Positions 45,690-55,712 of a stretch of 64,000 bases of DNA are shown here, piece by piece. The stretch comes from Euonymus europaeus. Taxonomy: Eukaryota; Streptophyta; Magnoliopsida; Celastrales; Celastraceae. Position numbers and translations under genes: made by a program. The notes under the pieces are model-generated. The model was not told the DNA's origin, searched no databases, and worked only from the letters and a program-made list of their open reading frames with translations. Within the stretch, counting starts at the first letter, position 1, and each line of letters opens with the position of its first letter. The DNA lies in contig OY756966.1 of NCBI GenBank assembly GCA_963580455.1, positions 19,781,001 to 19,845,000 on the forward strand, read 5' to 3'.

Positions 45690-47710
45690 GCTTGGACATT
45701 TAGTGTGAAAACATGGTATAGAGGTTGATAAGGCTAAGATAGAACTAATTTCTCAATTGCCTATTCCTAGGACTGAAGGATATTCACTCTGTTCTTGGTC
45801 ATGCCATCTTCTACCAAAGTTTTATTCAAGGCTTTAGTGCTATCACCAAACCATTGTGTGCTTTACTGTAGAATGCTACTGAATTTGTTTGGTCTGATGA
45901 ATGTCAATATGCTTTTGAGACTCTAAAGAAACACTTGACAGTTGCTCCTATCTTGCAATCTCCTATGTGGGATTTACCATTTGAGCTTATGACCGATGCT
46001 AGTGATTTTGCTCTAGGTGCTGTTTTAGGTCAAAGAATTGATGGTAAACCTTCTATGATTTATTATGCAAGTAAGACATTGAATAATGCACAAAAGAATT
46101 ACACCACAACTGAAAAGGAATTGCTTGATGTTGTGTTTGTTTTAGATAAATTCCGTTCGTATATCATTGGTTCTCCTGTAACCATCTTTAGTGACCACTC
46201 TGCTTTGAAGTATTTGTTGCAAAAGAAAGATGCTAAATCCAGGTTGATACGCTGGATTTTATTGCTTCAAGAGTTTGACATCACTATTAAGGATAAAAAA
46301 GGTGTCGAGAATGTGGTAGCTAACCACTTGTCTAGATTGCAGCTACCCCAGTCTCATACTTCTCCAACTTCGCATGATGATTTTTATGATGAACATCTCT
46401 TTGTTGTGTCGCGTGCAGCTTGGTTTTCGAATATTGTGAACTACCTTGTCTCTGAGCAATTACCTTCTCATTGGAATATTCAAGACAAGCGTAGGTTCTT
46501 TTCTGAGGTTCGATTATATTACTTCGACTCACCTAATCTTTTTAAATATTGAGCTGATCAGTTGGTGAGACGTTGTATACCTAATGATGAGTTTGCTTCT
46601 GTGTTTGAGTTTTGTCATTTTGGGGCTTTTGGTGGTCACTCTGCAGCGTAGAAAATTGTTGCAAAATTTTTACAAAGTGGAATTTATTGGCCTACCATGT
46701 TTAAAGATGTTGTGTTGTGGTGTAAAGCATGTGAATTTTGTCAAAAACTTTGAAAAATCACAGCTAGGAACATGATGCCCCTTTCTCCCATATTGACCCT
46801 TGAGATATTTGATTGTTGGGGAATTGACTTTATGAGGCCTTTTCCTGTCTCTAATGGCTATATGTATATGTTTCCAAGTGGGTAGAAGCTATACCATGTA
46901 GAACCAATGATCATAAGGTTGTGCTTAATTTTTAAAAGACTTGTTTGCACGTTTTGGCATGCCAAAGGCCATAATTAGTGATGGAGGTTCGCATTTTTGT
47001 AACAAACCTTTTCAAAATCTCATGAAGAAATATGGAGTGACTCACAAGGTCTCTACTCCATATCACCCCCAAACTAATGGCCAAGCTAAGTTGGCTAATA
47101 GAGAGATCAAGGTTATTCTTGAAAAGACAGTTCATCCTAATAGGAAGGATTGGTCTGATAAATTACTTGATACTCTTTGGGCTTATAGAAATGTATTCAA
47201 AACCACTATTGGCATGTCACCTTATCGTTTGGTTTATGGTTGTGCTTTTCATTTACCTGCTGAGATTCAACATAATGCTTTATGGGCTATAAAAAGATTA
47301 ACTCTTCACTTGATGATGCCCAAGGCTTGAGAAAGTTGCAGATTTCAGAGCTGGAAGAAGCAAGAAGGGAGGCCTATGACAATGCAAAACTGTCCAAGGA
47401 GAGGATGAAATCGTTGCATGACAAGAAGATCTTGGACAAGAAGTTCTTCCCTGAGCAAGAGGTGCTTCTCTACAATTCTAGGCTCCATATTTTTCCAGGA
47501 AAGTTGAAGACTCATTGGAGTGGCCCCTACATTGTTAAGACGGTTCATTCCCATGGTGCTGTGGATATTGCGAATCCGAAGAATGGGACGACCTTCACTG
47601 TGAATGGACAAAGGCTGAAGCCATTCCTTGCTCTCTATGCACCAGAGGATGAGACACTCCTTCTACAAGATGTCCAGGGAGTACTCTCAACTTCTCCTGC
47701 TGTTATTTGA
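45690..47710 (+). pseudogene. Athila-type RNase H and integrase relic
   Basis: 45935-46552 is an open RNase H block ([56 protein letters not shown]). 46560-46900 holds a damaged integrase zinc region (IVAKFLQSGIYWPTMFKD) and core start (WGIDFM), with a deletion where the Y..VDYVSKW segment should be. 46941-47330 has [18 protein letters not shown] and YHPQTNGQA, where the catalytic Glu appears changed ([12 protein letters not shown]). 47282-47710 is the C-terminal domain (WSGPYIVKTVHSHGAVDI). Frameshifts separate the blocks. It is homologous to, but clearly diverged from, the pol at 24531-28467. Confidence 0.85.
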
Positions 47711-50700
47711 TTATGCATATACCTAGTCATGGGGGTGTTGGTGCCGTGACATTACTCTGTTTGTTTGTGGTACTTTGGGAGTATTGTAGTCTTAGAACCA
47801 CTTATTATTTTGCATTTGGATTGAATAATTACTTACTTTGCACCATTTTGTTCGTTCCATCCATGGAGACCATGTTTTACTCTAGTTGGGGGTGAGGGGT
47901 GCCCAATTTGTGTTTGGTTTAGTTTTTCTTCAAAATATTTTAAGGAAGAAAAATTCTTTGAACTGTGTGTTGTGAAAATCTTTGTGTTTTTGTGATTCCT
48001 TGATTGCCTATGATGAAAAATATGAACGATGACTTGTAGTGGGAGGCATATAAGATCCCTTGGATTGTGCTTGACTTTTTAGTTTGTCTTGTTTTGAAGT
48101 TTGGACTATTTCTCTTTTCCCTTGAGCACATGACCATGAGGTTTTTAAGTGTTGGACATTTAGAGAAGTTTTGTTTAGTGTTAGTCTTTTGAATCTCGCA
48201 AGCACTAGAACTCACTTGATAAACTCTTGAGGCAAAATCCTAGTCCACACTTTGACTGAAGAGATGACATAAGGCCTTCTTTGATCATTTGAGCTTAATT
48301 TCTAGCCTACCATACTTTAAATTTATCCCTAGTTGTCCCCTCCTAGCCAAATGTTAACCTTTTTCTTTAAGCACCTACATATGTACCTAGCTAGAACAAA
48401 ATTTTCCCTATGCATCACCCGCGCAATTGGATATACATGTTTTTGTGAGATGCTTGTGCATATCATCATGCATATGGGTTGAGTGATGAGTTTTTGAGAT
48501 GGTGCATTTTGTAAGGTGTTGCTTGCTTTAAAAAAAAGTGAAAATAGAAAGAAAAAAAAAGCAAATGAAGGCAACAACTTAGTTCTTTGAATGGAAATAT
48601 CCAAGTTTGGGATATATGTATAGAGTAATAAGGTTGCATGCCATCAATAAAGTCAATGTGGCACAATATACAAGAAAAAGAAAAAAAATAGAAAAGAGAA
48701 AGAAAAAGTAAAGTGAGTGTGAAAAATGTGAGTTGGGACTACTTTGGGGCATATGTGCATGCATGCATATGTATGACCATTGTTACATTGACATGTATAT
48801 TTGAGTTGTGGTTTAAGCCTAAAATTTCCATTTTGACATATCCATAGCCTCAACCTACGTTACATGCTTGTAAAGTCTTATTGGATCATTGGTTGTGTGT
48901 TGGCCTACATTAGTGGAGAGAGGTCTTGAAAAGTGAGCATATGGCGGCTTGTACTTCATGTTTGTGATTCATTTGATGAACCACTTTTGCATTTTCTAAT
49001 CTGAAATGATGGCATAGATGTTCCAAGAAGTCATGCACACACACACACTTGAGAATGTTCAGTTTAATAATTAAGCAACCTTCTTAGTTAAAATCAAGAC
49101 TTCGTTGAGATTTGAGTTTTCTTGCATCATTGTCATGTGTTTATTTTGAGGGTTAAATATTTAGGGAAGAACTTGTTAATGCATGCTTACACTCACACAC
49201 GTTCCAGAGAAATTGGTTTAAAAGTAAAATTTTCTCCCAAAATTCAACCCAATTGATTTTCGCTATTTTACTCGAGAACTAGCAAAAAGCTAGTTAGGGT
49301 TGTGATTGGGATGGTATTTTGCATATTTTTGTGGAATTTTGAAAGTAAAAAATTGAGTTTCAATGCTTAAAAATCACATTTAAGGTTTGAGTTGCCGAAA
49401 TCCGTGTTAATGAGCCAATGCATAATTTAACACTTTGACATAGTCATTTTAAGTGTTTTGTAGTGATTCAAGTTGGTTTGGTAGCTTAGAGATATGAAAT
49501 CCAGGTTTTGAGCATAATTGTTAGAAGTTGTGGAAATGCTATCTCTTAAGCATTTGAGTTTTAATGTGTCGGATTTGGTTCTATCAACCTAAAAATGGTT
49601 TTGACACTTGTTTAAGTATGTTTCAGTCATTTATGACTTGTTTGAATGGTTTTTGTAGACTCCGGATTGATTGGGATCAAATATGGAAGAAAAGGCATAA
49701 TAGAGCTGTAAAATTGGACTTCACTGTCAATCGTTTGGACGCATATCAGACGGAGTCCGGACGCTTCAAGAAGAAAGACAGACAGCACTATTTTCAAGCA
49801 TCTCCGTCCAGATGGTACTGTTCACAGTCCGGACGGCACTGTTCACCGTCTACACGGACAAAGCGGAAAGCCAAAACTGTCACTGAAAAATCTGCGCAAT
49901 AATTTTCAGGTCAACTTTTGAAGGTGAAAATGATTGAATTTGAAGCCACTTTCTTCTACAAAGTTGAAGTATACATCCCGATATGTCCAAGGAGTACTCA
50001 TACGTATAAATCCATTGAGAATTGAAGTCTGTGGAATTAAAACAAGTGGCTGCCTCGAACAGTTCCAGTAATTCGGGTTTTATGATTTTTACTCAATTCT
50101 TGAAGGGAAAACTTGTCTAATTGCTTTCTTTGACCAATGAGATTTATTTGTAATGGGTTAGGATGGTATTTTAACACATGTGTTAGGGTTTTAAGGGTCT
50201 TGTGACCCCATTCTTGGGACAACACTCATCTTGGCCGAAAATTACAATTCATATTAGGGTTTTGTTATCTCTTGCTTGTTCTTCATTTTGATGCTTTGTT
50301 GGAGTTCGAAAATCATCCCCAAGAAGTTTCTAGGAGTTTTGGAGACCCAACCAACTAGAAGAAGAATTTCTTCATCCTTGTAATGCTTGAAAAGAGCCCA
50401 AGTTGGAGTTGCTTCAATCTCTATTTGTAAATTGGAAGGCCATTTCGCCACAACTTTTGATATTGGATTTGATTTCTAAACTCTCTTTACTTATTTTTAT
50501 TTCATTTAGTTATTTTATTTGGATTTGCATTTTCTAGTTTAATCTTCTTGGTTATTGTTCATTTTGATTCTGTTTTCACTTTAATGATTTATGCTATGCT
50601 AGATTTTGTTCATTTTATCTTTGATTTTCTGCAATAGTTTAGTTTCTTTTCCCATTTCATATATTGCATATTAGGGTTTAATCCAATCACTCACCCCAAG

Positions 50701-50911
50701 AGGGAAAATTGAATTTAACCAATGGTTAGTGCAATTTTGCCATACTTAACATTGTGAATACCATATTTAACTCGTAATTAGGTTAATAATCCAAAGACCC
50801 AAGCCGAAATCAAAAGTCTTTGTGAGACGATTTGAGATTTACCCCTATTATTACTTTGACAAAACTGCACTTGGGAAATCGTTAATCCACCTACCTAGTT
50901 TGGGCGAGTCA
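47711..50911 (+). other. Post-pol region and 3' LTR of the Athila-type fragment
   Basis: No ORF with a recognised domain. AGTTGGGGGTGAGGGG at 47884-47899 is a PPT-like tract. There are A/G-rich simple repeats at 48541-48570 and 48671-48712, a (CA)n run near 49036-49049, and two tandem copies of a GTCC..ACGG(T/C)ACTGTTCAC unit at 49807-49848. The last few hundred bases, ending GAGTCA at 50911, are taken as the end of the 3' LTR. Confidence 0.5.
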
Positions 50912-52260
50912 ATAGCCTTCAACCATTTTCCCGAGCAATGGAGTGAATATTTTGTTAACCAATCTCTGATATGTTACTCCAGCATTCTTCAACCCAAAGG
51001 GCATTACTTGGTAACAATATTTGCCTTCAGGTGTTATAAATGAGGTGTGCTCTTCGTCTTCTTGATTCATTTGAATATGATGGTATCCCAAGTATGCATC
51101 GAGAAAGCTGAGGAGACCCTTTCCCGATGTAGCATCTACAAGCTGATCAATTTTGGGTAAAGGATGGCTGTCTTTCGAACAGGCTTTGTTGAGGCCTGTG
51201 AAATCAACGCACATGCGTTGACAATCTCCCGATCTTATCTCATTTAGAAATTTTTTCAACAAGGTATTAAGGGGAGTGTAAGAGTCATAATGTGCTGTCT
51301 TTGATGTTTTATCCCTCCGAGAAGAGGATCTACCACCCTCGAAGCATTTTTTGTCTCCTTCTTGTCGCCCGACGTCACTCCTCTTTCTCGAATGAGACCT
51401 GTCAGGGGATTTTTCGGTTGCGTGGGGTGCAACCATCATTTCATCAGCAGCAGTGTACTTCTCTACCCGAGAGAGCAACTCGGGGATGCTCTTTAGGTGC
51501 TTCTTGGAAAGGGAGTGTTTCGGCATAGCATGCCGAACTCCTATCGTGAAAGCAGTGATGGCTATGATCAACTGTAAATCTGGGATCTCTAGGCAATCAC
51601 CATTGAACCTGGTCACGAATTCTCTAAGGCTCTCGTTAAGTTTCTACCAATTGGTAATCAGTGTAGCATTAGTTTTCTTCACTGGCCAAGAACTCACGAA
51701 GTGAGCGACAAACCGGTTGGTTAGCTCATCAAAAGTGTGAATGCAACCATGAGGAAGAGCCCTAAACCATCTTCTTGCAACACCAATGAGTGAAATGGGG
51801 AAAATTTTGCAACAAGCCTTTTGGGATGCCTGCTGAAATTCCATCATAGTTTGAAAACCTATGACGTGGTCCAAAAGATCTCCTTTGCCATTGTATTTTT
51901 CGCCGTTGGCCACCTTGAAGTTCTTCGATACTCGGGCACCTTGTATCTCGGGTGCTAGGAGCGTGAGATTATTGTCCCAATCCATTGTGTCAAGGAATGG
52001 ACGCTCTTGCATAGCCGTGATTTTCCGATCAACTACATCTCAATAAACTTGCATGCTCTTGAGGTGGTGGTGCATTGTTCTATTCCTGAATCTGATACAT
52101 CCTCTAAGCAAGTTGGTCATCTGTTGCATTAGCTGGGCGAGTTGATCCTGAAGCTGTTGCTAGCCTAGTTGTTCGGCCCGAGCATTTTATCCTGTGACAG
52201 TATGCTCAGTGGGTTATTTATCCCTATGCTCCTAGTTCGAACCATAATTTGTTGTTTAAA
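50912..52260 (-). pseudogene. Tat gag and gag-RT fusion
   Basis: Read leftwards. 52200-52013: Q-rich Gag start. 52012-51644: Gag core (DWDNNLTLLAPEIQGARVSK, ARRWFRALPHGCIHTFDELT). 51616-51300: Gag C-terminal part with a charged KR-rich region. At about 51250 the same 235-residue frame passes straight into RT (CVDFTGLNKACSKDSHPLPK, FLDAYLGYHHIQMNQEDEEH, YQVMPFGLKNAGVTYQRLVN), ending at 50912 where the Athila-type fragment interrupts it. Protease, the RT N-terminus and the gag zinc knuckle are missing, so an in-frame deletion of at least several hundred bp is inferred. The RT YxDD box would fall just beyond the break and is absent. Confidence 0.82.
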
Positions 52261-52270
52261 GGAAACCAAT

Positions 52271-52291
52271 GTTTCCCACAAACGGCGCCAA
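52271..52291 (-). other. Tat primer binding site
   Basis: The minus strand reads TTGGCGCCGTTTGTGGGAAA, a Tat-lineage PBS, two bases inside the 5' LTR. Confidence 0.85.
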
Positions 52292-52293
52292 TC

Positions 52294-52830
52294 TGATGAC
52301 GTCTAAAGCTTTCTCGGCAGATGAATTATCAGATATGCTAAAACTAGGTCTTCTCGGTTGACAATGCATCCTCGTTATGCGAGCTTCCTGCTAAGATGAA
52401 TAGAGATTAGCTAAAAGACCAAGCTAGAGATTGTTGCTCTCTGGCGTTGGCTCTTCGATGCTCAAGTCAAATGAGAAACAACTAACCTTTAAAGTCCGTG
52501 AGTCGGGTCTCCAAAAGTTGTGAAGTATTTGTTGAGTCAAAAAGTTAAGTCCATACCTGTGAGGAGATGTCCCATTTTATAATAAAATAGATCTCCTAGT
52601 GCTAGTAAAATTCTCATTGTAATAGAGTTCTTGTGGCATTATGAAACAGTGTAAGAAGAGAGAATTCTTATAGGAAAATGATCTCGTTTCCTCCGAGACC
52701 AGAGTGCCAAGAATAAAGTTCCCGAGGGTTTTGGTTGTATCCGAGCAACAACCAACAAGCAGGTGAGTTTTATTAAGGGCTGGTGTGCCACATGTCAAAC
52801 CGTGGTTTGTGGTATTTTTTGGTGTTATCA
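52294..52830 (-). repeat. Tat element 5' LTR
   Basis: TGATGACGTC...GGTGTTATCA, matching 21288-21825. Its many differences from that copy make the Tat insertion older than the Athila and copia insertions inside it. Confidence 0.88.
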
Positions 52831-53030
52831 GATCACCTTAGTGGTAGTGTTACCTTCCCACTTACATATGGTCAGGGGTTCGATCCCTACCTCATACAAG
52901 AAAATGAGGGGGGGGGGACATGGAAGCAACTTCGCGCTGCAAGAAATCCGTGCGAGCCTAGAGCGGACAATTCCTTTGGTTTGGGCTCAAGGCCTGCTTT
53001 TCCGGGTCTCCAAATCAAAAAGGCGTCTTT
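52831..53030 (+). mobile_element. SINE-like, tRNA-derived sequence
   Basis: Box A-like TTAGTGGTAGTG at 52838-52849 and box B GGTTCGATCCC at 52877-52887 have spacing usual for plant SINEs. A 10-base G run follows at 52908-52917, then a GC-richer body. No tRNA cloverleaf is closed, so this is not a tRNA gene. It abuts the Tat LTR end exactly, and no poly-A tail or target duplication could be identified. Confidence 0.45.
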
Positions 53031-53032
53031 TA

Positions 53033-53182
53033 TGATGATACATATTTTTGCAACCTCCGTGCCTCGAACCCTTGCTCTCATGATAAGAGGAGCTATGGGT
53101 GGTAGTGCTGTCACACCCATAGCTCCTCTTATCATGAGAGCTAGGGTTCGAGGCACGGAGGTTGCAAAAATATGTATCATCA
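53033..53182. repeat. Near-perfect 68-bp inverted repeat (hairpin)
   Basis: Arms 53033-53100 and 53115-53182 pair over 68 bp with one mismatch around a 14-nt loop (GGTAGTGCTGTCAC). Each arm holds a CCTCGAACCCT stretch like the complement of a Pol III B box, which suggests the repeat arose from a SINE-like unit copied head to head. No ORF is needed to explain it. Confidence 0.92.
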
Positions 53183-54017
53183 ATATTAAAATGACAATAG
53201 CAATAAAAGTTTCCTTCATTAATGTTTGTTTAGAGTATATTAATGCTTACCGATAAAACCATGACACAACCTGTGACATCTGCTACGTTTTCACTTTCTC
53301 AAAGAGATGTCAGTAGGTAGTTCAAAAAACATGAAGACCAATTGTAAGTGTTTATGGAATTCACATCCTCAACGTAGGTTAGGTAACCCCAGCAACTCAG
53401 ACACTTCGTTGGTATAAAAAAGGCTATAAGTAAAAATAGCGCCATCAATCTGTCAATTCATTCATTCAAACAGTATATAAAACCTTGTTAGTATCAGTAT
53501 CATCATTAGTATCAATAGTATTAGTAGTATCGACAGTATAAAATTCAATTTACCTGCATAGGTCATCAACATATTCATATATGTCTTTGGATGCTGCTTC
53601 CTTCATGTTGGATGTGATAATCTTCCTAGTCAGTCTTGTACATTTTATGAAGCATCAACTGTACAGGCTTGTGTCTTTTTTGGATTTTTGTATATCTACC
53701 TCTATATCGATTGTTCGATCTTCAATGCCAAATATAGCCCTCATGTCATCAATTGTGACGTTCACATGCTTTTCATTGAAAACAAAATCATGTGTAACTG
53801 TTGAGTAGTGATCTATCAAATCACATAGATGTAAGTCGCTCCTTCGACATTTCGACTTTTCTATTTTTCTATCACTAATGGAATTGATTAAATTCCAAAA
53901 GGGAAGTGATCGCATTTTGTTTTTCTATTTTCTCTTGAACTTGAAGCTTCCAATCACTTCAACAAAACCGATCAAGTTTGATCGATATTGCACAGTATTC
54001 CGATTTCTAGTCATTAT
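53183..54017 (-). pseudogene. MULE-borne gene, N-terminal part (plant mobile/DUF1985-like)
   Basis: Read leftwards from a possible ATG near 54017. 53915-53655 encodes DLIDHYSTVTHDFVFNEKHV and then TIDDMRAIFGIEDRTID, the sort of 'F...V.FT..DV..I.GL' block that opens plant-mobile-domain and DUF1985 proteins. Around 53380-53260 a second block reads YVEDVNSINTYNWSSCFLNY, LLTSL, then VADVTGCVMVLS after one stop. In KI MULEs such a region precedes the Ulp1 protease, which here lies at 19146-21066 beyond the nested insertions. Function unknown; stops and introns break the frame. Confidence 0.55.
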
Positions 54018-54029
54018 TATAACAAATTG

Positions 54030-55330
54030 ACTTTCTGCCAAAAAAAAATTCACAATTCAATTAATAGAATTAGCAGTATCAAATCTTCATGAACGATGAG
54101 TATGAAACCGTAATACTAAATGCATTGAAGGATATGTTTTACAACAGTATGAATAATGTTAGTGAGCATCAAAGTACCAGCAATATACACATAATTTCCA
54201 ATATCGAAACTGTAATAATATTTAAACTAGCAATTCCTCACGAGTCAGTACCAACAGTATCAAAAAATAACAATGAATCACCGACAGTATCAGTAAAATC
54301 AAAATAAATTTATCAATAACATTAACAGTACCAACATTACCAACACTATAAACAGAATTTTTAGTATGAAAACTGCAATAATATTAAAACTAACAATTCC
54401 ACACATGTCACTACCAACAATACCAGCAATATCAAAAACAACATCAACAGTACCAACAATATCTTTGCAAATCTAACAACAACATTAACAGGATCAATAT
54501 TAAGAACAAATTACCAGCAAAATCAACAATATCAATAATATTATCACTACAAAGAAAGATCCTTAAGACCGTATGAAAACCATATTAAATAGTATCAACC
54601 ATACCAGAAAAATCAAAATAAATCAAACAATAACATTGACATTATCAATATAAACATCACAATCCATAGTATCAAACCATAAGACTAAATGCATTGACGG
54701 ACATGCTCAACACAGTATCAATAATATTATCAGCATCAATAGTACCACCAGTATAATCATAATTTTCAGTATAAAAAATGCAATTACAAGAACATGAAGT
54801 CATTGCATTCACAAACAGGTTAAACACAGCATCAAAATAATATTAAAATAACACAAATAAGATATAAATCACAATAACAGTACCAACAATATCAAAATAA
54901 CACAAATGCATTAACAACATATAGAAACATGAATAAGGCAGTATCAAAACCTCAGTAATCATTATCAAATGCAATACCCATAGGATTTGATACAAAATTA
55001 ATAGCATCAACAGTACCAATAGAGTCAAAATAGCAATCAAAACTAACAAATTTCACACTATAAAATCCATTGTACAGTAGTATCAAAATGACAAAGGTAA
55101 CAACATCCATAATACACGTCAAAAAATTAATATTTATAACATTCACAATATCAGTTACAAATGTTAAAAAATAATTTCTAAGAAGAAAAGTTACGAACCG
55201 GAGTGGGAGACAATGACAACACCTAAGAGGGAAATAATGGTGGAATCGACGAGGAAGAATCAATAGAACACATTAACATATACGAAACATTATAAAATAG
55301 ATAGACAGTATCAAGTAAATATGCTACTTA
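54030..55330. repeat. AGTATCAA/AGTACCAACA-rich low-complexity region in the MULE
   Basis: Dozens of short imperfect copies of (C)AGTATCAA, AGTACCAACAA and ATATCAA in 1.3 kb, with no long ORF. The same motif fills 18600-21050 on the other side of the insertions and appears on the coding strand near 16900-16970 and 17920-17990. Confidence 0.75.
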
Positions 55331-55406
55331 CCGTCGCGATCTCACAGGAGAATATGTCGAAAAGCCACTGCAACTGACGTTGCTTCTAGAAAGTTTCTGA
55401 TCCTGT

Positions 55407-55466
55407 GAGAAAGTGGAGGTGGCCCATCGACTAGAAGCGTTCGTGTGCGAAAGTGGAGGTGGCCCA
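55407..55466. repeat. 40-bp spaced direct repeat near the MULE right end
   Basis: GAGAAAGTGGAGGTGGCCCA at 55407-55426 and GCGAAAGTGGAGGTGGCCCA at 55447-55466 lie at a 40-bp period. Confidence 0.8.
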
Positions 55467-55479
55467 CTAGCTGGTACTA

Positions 55480-55589
55480 TCCGTGTAGTTTGATTTTCAA
55501 ATTGCGAGGGCATTTTTGTCATGAACAAAATGTGGTGTGACTGCATTGGTTATAGGAAAACACAGTATGACCAAGTGGTAAAAATGCCC
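55480..55589 (-). repeat. MULE right terminal inverted repeat (diverged)
   Basis: On the minus strand it begins GGGCATTTTTACCACTTGG and further in has CATGACAAAAATGCCCT. Compare with 16269-16410. Confidence 0.5.
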
Positions 55590-55712
55590 ACCACTAATAA
55601 TCGGCTAGTAATTTTCCCTGTCAACTACTTTTAAAAGTGAAGTAAATTAATCTAATTTTTTATTTAACAAAATTACGTAATAATTTAACTTTGTAATGCC
55701 AAATGTTGTAAA

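Larger units (their letters stand above)
45673..50911 (+). mobile_element. 5'-truncated Athila-type element inserted in Tat RT
   Basis: Starts inside RT (a degraded GHL..KHGIEVDKAKIELISQLP region, about 45690-45770) and lacks its 5' LTR, gag and protease. RNase H and integrase follow to 47710, then about 3.2 kb of non-coding DNA. The right end reads GGGCGAGTCA, after which Tat RT resumes at 50912. A CA terminus at that exact point, preceded by sequence resembling the end of an Athila-type LTR, indicates an intact 3' LTR end. The 3' LTR start could not be placed. It is a different family from the 21829 element. Confidence 0.75.
21288..52830 (-). mobile_element. Tat-like Ty3/gypsy element, minus strand, carrying nested insertions
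   Basis: LTRs at 21288-21825 and 52294-52830 (538 and 537 bp) both start TGATGACGTC and end GGTGTTATCA. The PBS (minus strand TTGGCGCCGTTTGTGGGAAAC) at 52271-52291 and the polypurine tract at 32063-32070 fix the orientation. Going leftwards: gag, a gag-RT fusion, [Athila fragment], RT end, RNase H, integrase, then an antisense ORF on plus, its promoter [copia], the PPT [Athila], and the 3' LTR. Extra antisense ORFs between pol and the 3' LTR are known in the Tat lineage. Minus the insertions it is about 7.6 kb. It has many stops and deletions. Confidence 0.85.
16269..55589. mobile_element. KI-type Mutator-like element (MULE) split by nested retrotransposons
   Basis: The left terminus begins GGGTTTATTACCAAGGAGTCA. 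The right terminus, on the minus strand, begins GGGCATTTTTACCACTTGGTCA. Further in, both contain ATGACAA(C/A)AATGCCCT, so the terminal inverted repeats are recognisable but diverged. Inside are a MuDR transposase relic on plus (16605-18483) and a minus-strand gene with an N-terminal plant-mobile/DUF1985-like part (about 54017-53230) and a C-terminal Ulp1 protease part (19760-19146). That gene pair is the signature of Kaonashi (KI) MULEs. The gene is cut by 21288-52830. Without the insertions the element would be about 7.8 kb. A convincing 9-bp target duplication was not found. Confidence 0.7.

Noticed and set aside
52871..52890. tRNA gene at the GGTTCGATCCC box
   Set aside because: Only A and B box-like segments are present. 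No acceptor or anticodon stem closes, so a SINE fits better.
18500..55330. CRISPR-like array from the recurring AGTATC motif
   Set aside because: The repeats are short, degenerate and irregular, and this is eukaryotic transposon DNA.
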